Positions 12,527 to 22,737 of a stretch of 64,000 nucleotides of DNA are shown here, piece by piece. The translations under genes and the position numbers were made by a program. The notes under the pieces were generated by a model. It had not been told where the DNA came from. It made no database searches and saw only the letters and a list, made by a program, of their open reading frames with translations. Position 1 is the stretch's first letter. Each line of letters starts with the position of its first letter. The stretch is from Isoetes taiwanensis (Eukaryota > Streptophyta > Lycopodiopsida > Isoetales > Isoetaceae), in the NCBI GenBank assembly GCA_021234155.1, contig JAJEKV010000239.1:434001-498000 (forward strand), written 5' to 3'.

Positions 12527-12894
12527 GGTAAATTATCTTGATGATGGATTGACTCGGACATTGTTGAGATTAACAGAGCAAGACAAAGAAGCCAAGTATG
12601 ATTACCTAAATAATGATGGCAACAAATTAGCCATTGCATTAGATGTTATGCAAGAATGTTTATGTCCAATGGTAGATCCGACTCTGAGACATTGAAGTGA
12701 TTTCTCATGTTGTCTACAACTGTCGGTAAAGTATTAAAACATGCAAGTCTACATTTGTCTTATTCTCTCATTTTGATGACTAATTATTTGATCTTTCCAA
12801 CTTTTAGGTCCATTAATCGAATCGGTTAAATTTCGTGGATTTTATTGTGTAATATTGGAGGAGGAGATGAGATTATTTCAGTAGCGACCATTAG
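12527..12894 (+). pseudogene. IDM1-type PHD/acyl-CoA N-acyltransferase gene fragment (two exons)
   Basis: Plant IDM1-like proteins are PHD-finger proteins with a C-terminal GNAT acetyltransferase domain, acting on chromatin in the nucleus. Exon 1 (to 12,725) reads DDGLTRTLLRL, then LAIALDVMQECLCPMVDPT, then after a one-base shift DIEVISHVVYNC. Exon 2 (12,808-12,894) gives NRLNFRGFYCVILEEE and, after another shift, DEIISVATIR. This follows the order of the pre-GNAT and GNAT start in that family. Splice sites CG/GTAAAG and CTTTTAG/GT are good. The PHD fingers and the rest of the GNAT domain are absent, so this is a dead fragment. It ends 100 bp before the LTR element. Confidence 0.7.
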
Positions 12895-12994
12895 GTAACT
12901 ATGGATAAGTCGGTGTAGCAATCTCTCAGTAAATGATGTGCAAGCAACGATTTACAATTTAGGGCATAAATTTTGAGCTTTTTGCATTATTCTT

Positions 12995-14328
12995 TGTGGC
13001 GTCCCCTACTGGTATACGGTGCACCCACCGTGATACAAACAAGAGTTCATCCCCATACCAGCTCCATCTTGTCTGGGGCCCTCCACAATCACTTTGCACC
13101 CGTAACGAGTCCAGTGGGAAGAGTGAAGGGTCATTTTACCCCGCCTCCCTCGGGGCCTACCTAGGCTAGAAGGCGTAAACATACATGTCGTTATACAACA
13201 TAATCACATATCCACCTCAAAGGGTGGTGCATCAACATCTCGTGATAGACCATGATCGCGATCATACATAAGGAACCCCTACCCAAGGCTCGGGACTCAA
13301 AGGGATGATCGACGGCTTGGGGTCTCCGAGTTCATTGCGCATGGAATTCATGGCCATGGATTTGGGCGGGCATAAGAACATGGCTTAGGGTTTGTCCACT
13401 CCATCCGCCCCTCCTGTGCACACTTTGCAGAGTAGGTTGAAAAGTGTCGGGACCTGACTGTAGCCCGCCGGATGCATAGCCAGAAGGGCTATTCCTGGGT
13501 TTCATCCTCCCAGTTCCGATGGGGCAGGAAGGGATCACTCCCTCCAGAGATCTACATCTTGACTCAAGGTGACTAGAGGGGCCACCGCCCAGATTCAACG
13601 GGGAACCCACCGGAAAGTGTACACCACTTCACGGGTGTCGAGTCCATGCCTCACCCGCACTCAGTGGTGAGCCATTAGACCTAGTCACAATGATCCCTGG
13701 TAGGCCTTACACACCAGAGGGATCGTTCAAGAGTCAGGACATGAACCTCCTTCTTAGCCAGTCTGGCCCCTTCACCCACAAACCAGTTGTGGTTCTTGCA
13801 CAAAGGCGAATCTATATGGTGCTAGAGAGGCTAATCTAGGAGCATCTACTACCAAGTTTTATGTCTCTACCCCCCTTCCCAATACAAGGAGTTCATAGAG
13901 ATACATCATCCATATACATCACAAAAGAACTAAAGAACAAGATCTAATCTACATCATAGAGTTAGGTTCTTTAGTTAGAGTCTGGTATCTAGAGATCTAG
14001 AAGGCTGCTATGGGCAATTAAATAGGCTAAACCTACTGATTCTATGGCTAAAAGAGGGTTTAGGCTATTGAATTGACCCAATACCTGATCCTTGAGTTGC
14101 TCCTCCTGACCTGAGTTCGACCATCCTGCTGAAATGCTCGAACCAAGGGAAACTAATGGTGCAATTCTCTCAGGCAGAGTCTGGGATGCGGTTTTGGCTC
14201 TTGAGGCAGCCAAAACAGGGCTCTAAAACCCTAGAAACGAAAATGGGCAAGTTAGGGCTCTCCACCTTAAATAGACAAGGGGGTTGGGCTAGGGTTCCAA
14301 TTATCCCCTTTAGGCATGTGGGATAATT
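12995..14328 (-). repeat. LTR (left copy), outer part
   Basis: Aligns with 36,909-38,222, from TGTGGCGTC..TACTGGTATAC to the point GGATAATT, with scattered substitutions and small indels. The alignment stops at 14,328, where the nested transposon begins, and resumes at 28,578. Open frames within it are not genes. Confidence 0.85.
14325..14328. repeat. target-site duplication AATT (left)
   Basis: AATT precedes the inverted repeat at 14,329, and the same four bases follow the other end at 28,578-28,581. The unbroken LTR has a single copy (38,219-38,222). The shared stretch could be read as up to six bases (ATAATT). Confidence 0.8.
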
Positions 14329-14361
14329 ATGACATATTTAGGAAAAATTAGACTTATTCAA
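14329..14361 (+). repeat. left terminal inverted repeat of the 14.2-kb element
   Basis: Begins ATGACATATTTAGG and ends AGACTTATTCAA. Compared with the reverse complement of 28,545-28,577 there are 30 matches in 33 positions, including the first 13. Confidence 0.85.
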
Positions 14362-14510
14362 AGTTTTTAGACATGTCTATATTTTCAAATTGAATCTTTG
14401 ATTGCTTGATCTTCATCACATCTCAATATTTATTTAAATATTCAAAAAAAAAAACTATATACATATATAACAAAATGAATAAACGCAAAAGACTTTTGAA
14501 TTCATATAAA

Positions 14511-17500
14511 TCACTCAACAGTACATAATTCCAAATGATTTTGAACAATTGCAACAAGATCTTCAGGTATTGCTTGAAGACATTTCATGGAAACAGCAGA
14601 GCACTTTGCTCTCCAACTATAGATTACTGATTGGACGTCTACCCATTGTCGTTGTTCACTTGGATTTGGTTTCCACTTTTTTGTCCAACAATCTTTGTAT
14701 TTACCTTTCAAAGTTTTGCTACCTCTACTGAGCGGCTTCCACCATTGAACGTGAATCTGAAGACAATCTTTTTGGCCGTCATTGCGTTTAGTCGGTATAG
14801 TCAATGCAGCCCCTAGCCAAAAAGGAGTCTCTTTCACGTCGTTAGGCCTCACAATGACAAAACCGTCCATGATGTCTTTTTCGAGTTTAAATTTCTCTTT
14901 TGGTTTACCACTTGCAGGGCCACAATATAACACTTCATGCTGTTCTTCGTCATATTCAATCATTGTAGGAGCTAAATGTGCCTCATGATGGAGCATCCAT
15001 TGTGAGCGGGGCCAAAAGCCGTCTTGTAACTTGGTATTTTTTATTGGAGATGCCTTTATCTCTTTTATAACATTTTCCCAATATACAACAATTGGTCTCA
15101 CTACCTCATGATAATTGGAAGATTGTCCATAACGACGTTCCAAGCCTATTTTCCAAAAATCTATATATTTTGAAATGCCTGATATAATATTTTCCTCCTC
15201 TCTCATATGTTCAGTAAGTGGCACTGGCTCAGGTTCACCTTCAGGTAACATTTGTACATCTCCATCTTTTTTAAAAAGTTCAACACCGGCTTCGGGTTTC
15301 CATAATGCCTGCTTAGGGTGCACCTTATACTGCATTTTTGGAGCTCCTTTATCATCTAGATAAAAACGAAAGTGTAATGGCTTGGTATGCCCTACCAACT
15401 TATTACGTCCATCTTCTATATAGCCATCCACAAATTTCTGAAAGTCAGGAACTTCTTGTATGAGATATGGAACATTTTTAGCAGATACACATGTTTCAAA
15501 CACTTCAAATAATTGAGGCAAAGTGTGAGCATGTCGCATTCTTAAGCTTTCTCCAACTCTGCTAAAGAAAGCATCAATATCTTCGTGTGTATGCCCAACC
15601 ATAAGAAATGCCATCAATATTTCTTTGAAATGTCCTCTTGCTACTAGCAACGCCAAGTATGCCATGACATATCTATTTTTGTTCTCGTGAGACACAATTG
15701 TCTACCCAAAAAGTAGAACTTTTGGCAGGGGCTTAAAATCACCATGTTCTTCTCTCGCTAATTGCTTACCATCTGTCCTTGTCAACAATGCTTTATGAAG
15801 GGGTTGCGTTGTTGAAGTAAAAGTTGGAGTCAAATCCCCTCTATCTCCATCATTAAAACCCTCTAAACTCCGCAAACATTTTGCAATAGAACCTATTGTA
15901 AAGTTTGGGTCAAATGACCAATTCCATGTGGCAAAATGGCCATAAGCGGAAGGGCCATGCCCATGAGTGAGAATTCCTGTTAAAGCCATAGGCAATTGCA
16001 TAGCATTCTTTGTAGTGTTTGGATTTGGTCTTAGTCTCGGAATGCATGTCTTCTTTTGATCCATCTTATCATGTATCAAACACAGATATTCTTGTGGACT
16101 GCCAAAAGACAAATACCTCCACGAATAGTAAACATTACGACAACTTTTTTGCTCCATGTTGTGTCTGTCAATTTTATGAAGAAGTATCTCCCTCTCTTGT
16201 GGATTTTTTGTGCTATCCAATTTGTTCTTCAAATCTGTACATGTTTCGCATTTTGAGAAGTTGCTATTTTCTCTTGAAACAAGGACATCATTAAAATCCT
16301 TGTTCCACATTCGACTAAAACTAGATTGGGAGATGTGGGGTAGTCCTTGCATGCTTAGAGTTTCATTCACTTCCTTTAACATGGACTTCATATTATAAGT
16401 CGGCGGCATCACCTTTTGATAATCTCTCTCTCCATCACATGTAATTCTGCTTCGGTGTGGCATTTGATTAGCTGTAACATCTACCAATTGTGTAAGTGCC
16501 ACCTTTGCAGCCTCCATCCTTTCTGTACATCGCATTACGAGTTTGTTTCCATGCATGCCCTTTTTTGCTCCATTAAGCCACTTGTTTCTCCTATTATAAA
16601 AAGTGGCCTTACAAATTCCGTAGATTGTATACCATCCTTTACAACACACAATGTTTCCATCAAATAACATGCCCTTGTATTTTCCATCTTCGCCTTTCAC
16701 ACTTGCTGCCAAACTGTCATAGGTAAAAGTTGTTTGGTCTTCAAATCTTAAAGAATGATACTCACTTCGTGCAATCAAAATTTTTTTTCTATCAGCATAT
16801 TGGCAACAATGATCTGGACAACAATCAATGGATGCCACGTTAGCAATATTCTCCATATTACAAGGATCGTTCTTGACTTCTTTTACTATTGATTTAGCCT
16901 TCTTCCTCTTTATAAAACGGTAAGGACGCTTGTATTTATTCATGTTGCTATTATCTTTTTCATCAATTGCATGAACTGGTGTAAGCAATGATTCTCCATT
17001 GAGCAATGCTAAATTATTGATTGGCCACCGTATCAGTTTTCCAATCTCGAATGGCTTAACACCAGCTATGATCTCAAACACTGTAATCCCGAGGTCATCT
17101 TCTCCTAAATAGGCACCATCAACAACTTCATTTGTAAAAGCCACAACAATAAAAGCAAATCCCAACTTATTTTTCTCCTTGTCGAGGACGACGACCGTAT
17201 GCCCTGGCCATGTAGATCTGTTACCTCGATCGAACTTCTGACTATGTTCTATAGAAAATGCTGTATCTTTGGAACTAGAAGCATGAACTTCAATCACCGA
17301 TGCTTCTCCAAAATGTGGTCTCAAATTGCTCTGCTTCCATCTCACAAAAGAACCAACGTGCTCTAGTAGATAATCATGTGATGGAGTAATCGGATTTTCA
17401 TAGACAACCTTTAGAGAAATGCTGGCATATCCATCGCCTAATATTTGGTTGTGGCAATATCTATTTGGGTCCATGGTGAATATTGTTCCTTCGGCTATGT

Positions 17501-17528
17501 TTGCACCATTTTCCACCAAGCATAACAT
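14511..17528 (-). pseudogene. putative DDE transposase, DUF7869-like, one frameshift
   Basis: Probably the enzyme that moves the 14.2-kb element. It runs from ATG at 17,528 as 608 codons to a TAG at about 15,702, then continues as 394 codons after what looks like one frameshift: VDNC lies in the next frame exactly at the junction, followed by ENKNRYVMAYLALLVARGHF. Residues 120-170 hold a VDGAYLG...IRWP module resembling one in plant transposon-associated proteins. A CCPDHCC cluster is at about 236-242 and FSKCETC at about 424-430. Candidate acidic residues are in HDKMDQKK (about 486), VDNC at the junction and VGHTHEDIDAFF in the second part. The last motif is the hallmark of the DUF7869-type family as I know it. 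The rest of the frame is well kept. It ends 182 bp inside the left terminus. Confidence 0.65.
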
Positions 17529-18631
17529 GCATTCCTTCTTCTACTTTTCTCGCTCCTCAGATAAGTAGCACTTCTGTTCGGTTATGATGGTCATAATAAA
17601 ACATTACATATCCTATTTTGAGTGGTTACTGGCGTACACACCTGAGACACCATAATGGCCTTGATTTTTGTATAGGTATGCCAATATGTATTTGTTTCAA
17701 GCTTCTTGAACCTATAGTAAAAAAGTTCCAACACATGTTGAATGTTACAAGGCCAATCCATGAGGACCATATATAACAAAGCACTACATAAGACACCTCA
17801 TTTAGTCTTAGGTTCTTTCACTTGCATTTGACAAAAGAGGTTAAGTTTTCAAAATCTTGTTTTTGCCTTTTAGACTATCAAATTGTTATTAGCCACAAAG
17901 GAAGAAAAATATTACATTTTCTTGCATTATTGAGGTTACTCACGTCCAATTAATGTTGCTCTTTAAACCATGCCTCTATTGACACACATTGATATCCAAA
18001 AGCATTGCTCAAAGGTGTCAAAGAAAATGCGAGAAATATTACTCTAAAGCTAAGTCAATTTACATGACCTACTTAACGAAAATAAGTAGTTATATGCACC
18101 TTAAAGACCACAATGACATGGCTTGCTTCTCTTAGCTCCAATCTATGCAAATACGAAAGTGATGAGAATTAGTGAAAATGGATAGTTTATAGAAAGTACT
18201 CAGGAAACGCGGGAATGAACTTCCAACACACGTTGGATGAATAGTAAGAAAACTAAAATATACAACGTTAGATAATTAAAAAGAAAAACAATTTAAAGCC
18301 TGGAGGTGAATAAGAAGTCGAAATGAAATTTAGGGTGCGATGTTGGTCTTGAATATTTCAAAAATGCAACAGTCCAACGGGGGTTGGATATATAATGATA
18401 ATAAAAATTAATATGCTTAAATAGCAAGGGGCGATATTGGTTAGGTAATTGAAGAAAAAAAACAATTTAAAGCCTAGGCCTCGAAATAAACCAACACACG
18501 TTGGTTATAAGGAAAGGAAAAAAAAAAACTCAAAACCGGATAAGGAATCGAATTTTCCGGACTTAGGGTTAGGGTTGCATGCAACATTCTAGAAACTAGG
18601 TTTAGGTCATAGGAAAAATGCGGCTCTGCAT
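17529..18631. promoter_or_regulatory. 5' side of the transposase gene with scattered palindromes
   Basis: No gene is seen. Four degenerate copies of the element's palindrome occur here: 17,725-17,743 (TTCCAACACATGTTGAA), 18,220-18,239 (CTTCCAACACACGTTGGATG), 18,371-18,390 (TCCAACGGGGGTTGGA) and 18,489-18,506 (CCAACACACGTTGG). They are spaced 100-500 bp apart in AT-rich DNA upstream of the transposase start. They may be protein-binding sites shared with the array at 20,737-22,632. Confidence 0.5.
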
Positions 18632-19070
18632 TAGGTCATGGCGGCAGAACTGCCGCTTTCCAAATCCTTTGCCCAAACGCATCTCTGCCGAAGCCAAAAT
18701 TTCTTCTCTGTAAGAACCCTGTTTCGCAAAATCTCTCCCGAATCTGTGCTATGATGTGCTAGGCAAAGCTGGAGGCGTAAGAAAACGCAAAAAGTGGAGG
18801 TGCATTAGGCCATGGCGCAGAATCGCCGCTTTTCCAAATCCTTTGCCCAAACGCCTCTCTGCCGAAGCCATTTTTTCTTCTCTGTGAGAACCCCGTTTTC
18901 TCAAAATCTCTCCCGACCAGGCTATGCTTTGCTAGGCAAAGCTGGAGGCGTAAGAAAATGTAAAAAAATGGAGGTGCATTAGGCCATGGCTAGAACCCGC
19001 ACTGCGGCAAATCCTTTGCCCAAAGGCATCCGTGCGCCGGGCCGAATGCGGTTATGCTTGAATCTGGCTA
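18632..19070. repeat. about 170-bp tandem repeat, 2.5 copies
   Basis: Units start near 18,632, 18,799 and 18,975 with GCATTAGGYCATGGC and contain TCCAAATCCTTTGCCCAAA, CTCTGCCGAAGCC and GCTAGGCAAAGCTGGAGGCG. The third is partial. They lie in the centre of the 14.2-kb element between the divergent genes and may include promoter or leader sequence. Confidence 0.85.
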
Positions 19071-20736
19071 TGCCGAACGGCTATGCTTGATGGCCATCAT
19101 TCTGAACATTTAGATGTTAATAGAAACTTTAATGCTAAAGGCTCTAGGCGAGAATCGGTAAGGGCTACGGCTGCACATTTTGCTTATTTCGATCCGTAGG
19201 GGCAAGAAGTAAAGATCGCTTTTTGAAAACAGGCAAAGAAGGTAGCGTGAGATGGACTGAATCATTTAAATCATACTTTGAATGTGTTTATTTTATTAGT
19301 TTGCTATGATTTACCTCTTGCAGATCCATGATCGTGGAAGCAGTTCAGTTCAATATGGGTCGAATCAAGATTATGCAGCTCCGTAGTACTTTGGGATTCA
19401 GATGCTTTCAGCCTTGGGCCTTGGATCTTCGAATGCGGGAAAAAAAATTTGAATTACCAGATTCTTTTCTTTTTGCCACAACAAAGGGGCCAGCTAACGT
19501 TTGTTAATTCCACGTGTGCTGAAACGTTAATATATTCTTTAATGCTATTATATCTTTCTGTTAATACCATTATTTCTTTCTCGTTATATGGCCACGTGTA
19601 TCGAGAGTTTTAATGACATGCCTATTTTTTTCGTTCTTTTTCTTTTCTTTCTTTTTGCCTGTTCCGTTCGTCTATTGCTCTTTGTGTTTGGCGACTGTGG
19701 CAGAGGGCGCTTGTTGCTTTCTAGTATGGCTACTGTATCACAATGATTATTGTATCAGAATATAGGTTTATCGTGATGTAAGGAAGGATTACCGCAAGAG
19801 TTCGTGTTAAAACGTGGAGAAGTACCGGGCTATTGTATCTTTCTACCGTGGTCAGGCCAGATAGAAGGATTACCGCAAGACAAAGATAAAAACGTTTCAC
19901 CTCTCAAAAAAGTTGCAAAACAAAGCAAGCTTCTTAAGTGTTTGTGAAGTATAATCCTGGTTTAGTTGGTGCAAAGAAGCATTAATCTCGTGCAAATAAG
20001 TGTTTAAATCAAGGTAAAGCAATACTAAAACAGTCCACAAGAGTCTTGGTTCTGGGAAGTTCCCGGAACCCTTGTAACTCACTGACAAAATCCAGATTTA
20101 GCTGGACAAATTTGAAATCAGAGGAAGAGATCCGGCTGAAAATTAGAGATTTTCTTGGTAGTTCCAGGATGAATCGAGGCCTCTGTGTTGGAGCCCACGG
20201 AGTAGGTATGGGACCGTTTGAATGGTGTTGGTTAACCCTAGAAAATTTCCAACCAAGCACAGAGTGATTCTTTGCAAGAACATATTTTGCCTTTCTTTCC
20301 AGTGTATCCTCATCAATTTTTTATTATGTTTTCTTAGACACACAATAAGCACAATATTTTGTTTTCTCAGATACACAATAAAGAATTAATAACATCCATT
20401 CTATTCTATAGAACTGTAAGAGATTACTGTTTGTTTATACCCAATGACAAGCTTCACCTAGATTTTGACAAAATTATGGCAGATCATTTGTGACTATTGG
20501 ATATTGAGGCTATTGCATATTGATGGCAACTAAAAGAGGTGTGTTTACTCTCTTTCTCAAAACTATGTAGCATGACAATAATAAGTCATTATTTAAGAAT
20601 TATGTGCATTATATTTTGCTGAGTTTATGAATAAATGAGATTTTTTGCTTTAAACAAAGCATTGCAATTTTGCTAGGTCTTTTTAAGATCTTAGTTATTG
20701 AGATTTAGTTCTTTTTAAGATCTTAGTTGTGGCTAA
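19071..20736. other. central spacer of the 14.2-kb element
   Basis: No supported coding sequence. It probably contains the upstream promoter and untranslated exons of the ParB-like gene. A short repeat (AGGATTACCGCAAGA) occurs twice, near 19,787 and 19,866. Confidence 0.35.
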
Positions 20737-22632
20737 CTTCCAACATGAGTTGGAAGCTACATATTATAATGTCCGAGGTTTTAAACTAGTTTCTTCTTAG
20801 CTAGCTTCCAACATGTGTTGGAAGTTTGGTTTTGTAGCTTTATAGTCATGCATGGTTTTAATAAATTAGCAAACAACATAACAAGATTTGTTGGAGTTGA
20901 GTTGAATTTGAAAGAACTTCCAACACAAGTTGGAAGTAAGATTTTAATTCCAAGTGAGATCCAAGTGAAGCACCACTTGAAAATGGATATTTTTAAGATC
21001 TCGGGCTAGGGCTAACTTCCAACATGAGTTGGAAGTTACATATTATAATGTCTGAGGTTTTAAACTAGTTTCTCTTAGCTAGCTTCCAAGCATGTGTTGG
21101 AAGTTTGGTTTTGTAGCTTTATAGTCATGCATGGTTTTAATAAACTAGCAAAACAACATAACAAGATTTGTTAAAGTTGAGTTGGATTTGGTGTTAAAGT
21201 TGAGTTGGATTTGGAAAGAACTTCCAACACAAGTTGGAAGTAAGCCTTTAATTCCAAGTGAGATCCAAGTGAAGCACCACTTGGAAATTGATATTTTTAA
21301 GATCTTAGTTATGGCTAACTTCCAACTTAAGTTGGGTTTAAAACTAGATTCTCATAGCTAGCTTCCAACATGTGTTGGAAGTTTAGTTTTGTAGCTTTAT
21401 AGCCATGCATGGTTTTAATAAACTAGCAAACAACATAACAAGATTTGTTAAAGTTGAGTTGATTTGGAAAGAACTTCCAACACAAGTTGGAAGTAAGCTT
21501 TTAATTCCAAGTGAGATCCAAGTGAGGCTAACTTCCAACATGAGTTGGCTACATATTATAATGTCTGAGGTTTAAAACTAGATTCTTAGCTAGCTTCCAA
21601 CATGTGTTGGAAGTTTGGCTTTGTAGCTTTATAGTCATGCATGGTTTTAATAAACTAGCAAACAACATAACAAGTTTTGTTGGAGTTGAGTTGATTTGGA
21701 AAGAACTTCCAACACAAGTTGGAAGTAAGCTTTAATTCCAATGAGATCCAAGTGAAGCACCACTTGGAAATTGATATTTTAAGATCTTAGTTATGGCTAA
21801 CTTCCAACTTAAGTTGGGTTTAAAACTAGATTCTCATAGCTAGCTTCCAACATGTGTTGGAAGTTTAGTTTCAATGTAGCTTTATAGCCATGCATGGTTT
21901 TAATAAACTAGCAAACAACATAACAAGATTTGTTGGAGTTGAGTTGGATTTGGAAAGAACTTCCAACACAAGTTGGAAGTAAGCTTTTAATTCCAAGTGA
22001 GATCCAAGTGAGGCTAACTTCCAACTTAAGTTGGAAGCTACATATTATAATGTCTGAGGTTTAAAACTAGATTCTCTTAGCTAGCTTCCAACATGTGTTG
22101 GAAGTTTGGTTTTGTAGCTTTATAGTCATGCATGGTTTAAATAAACTAGGAAACAACATAACAAGTTTTGTTGGAGTTGAGTTGATTTGGAAAGAACTTC
22201 CAACACAAGTTGAAAGTAAGCTTTAATACCTAGTGAGATCCAAGTAAAGCACCACTTGGAAATGGGTATTTTATTATATATTAGTTGTGGCTTTCTTCCA
22301 ACATGAGTCGGAAGTTACATATTATAATGTCTGAGGTTTGAAACTAGATTCTCTTAGATATCTTCCAACATGTGTTGGAAGTTTGGTTTTGTAGCTTTAT
22401 AGTCATGCGTGGTTTCAATAAACTAGCAATCAATATAACAAGATTTGTTGGAGTTGAGTTGGATTTGGAAAGAACTTCCAACACAAGTTGGGAGTAAGCT
22501 TTTAATTCCAAGTGAGATCCAAGTGAAGCACTATGTGCTTGGAAGTGGATATTTTTAAGATCTTAGTTGTGGCTAACTGAATCAAGTTGCAAAGAACTGG
22601 AGTTTTGTAGAACTTCCAACATAAGTTGGAAG
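20737..22632. repeat. seven tandem units carrying 22 palindromes CTTCCAAC-N4-GTTGGAAG
   Basis: Units of about 213-303 bp start at 20,737, 21,016, 21,319, 21,532, 21,801, 22,018 and 22,295. Each has three palindromes with 8-bp arms and different 4-bp centres in fixed order: first ATGA or TTAA (half sites in some units), second ATGT (for example 20,805, 21,362, 22,085, 22,362), third ACAA (20,917, 21,474, 21,960, 22,475). A last copy with centre ATAA lies at 22,613, 125 bp before the ParB-like start. Spacers are also conserved (GTAGCTTTATAGTCATGCATGG; ATTCCAAGTGAGATCCAAGTG). The arms are kept better than expected for plain tandem decay, which suggests protein-binding sites. Confidence 0.9.
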
Positions 22633-22737
22633 TTTCGTTTTCCTAAGATTAAAGTTGTGGCATAACTCCTAGAATAAATTATAGGTATACATATCAATTT
22701 TATTAATATTTGTCTCTATGTTTTTTCCTTACAGATA

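Noticed and set aside
20737-22632. CRISPR-like array
   Set aside because: The repeats are palindromes in three alternating versions, and the spacers between them are themselves repeated and unequal. This is a tandem satellite with binding-site-like motifs, in a plant context without cas genes.
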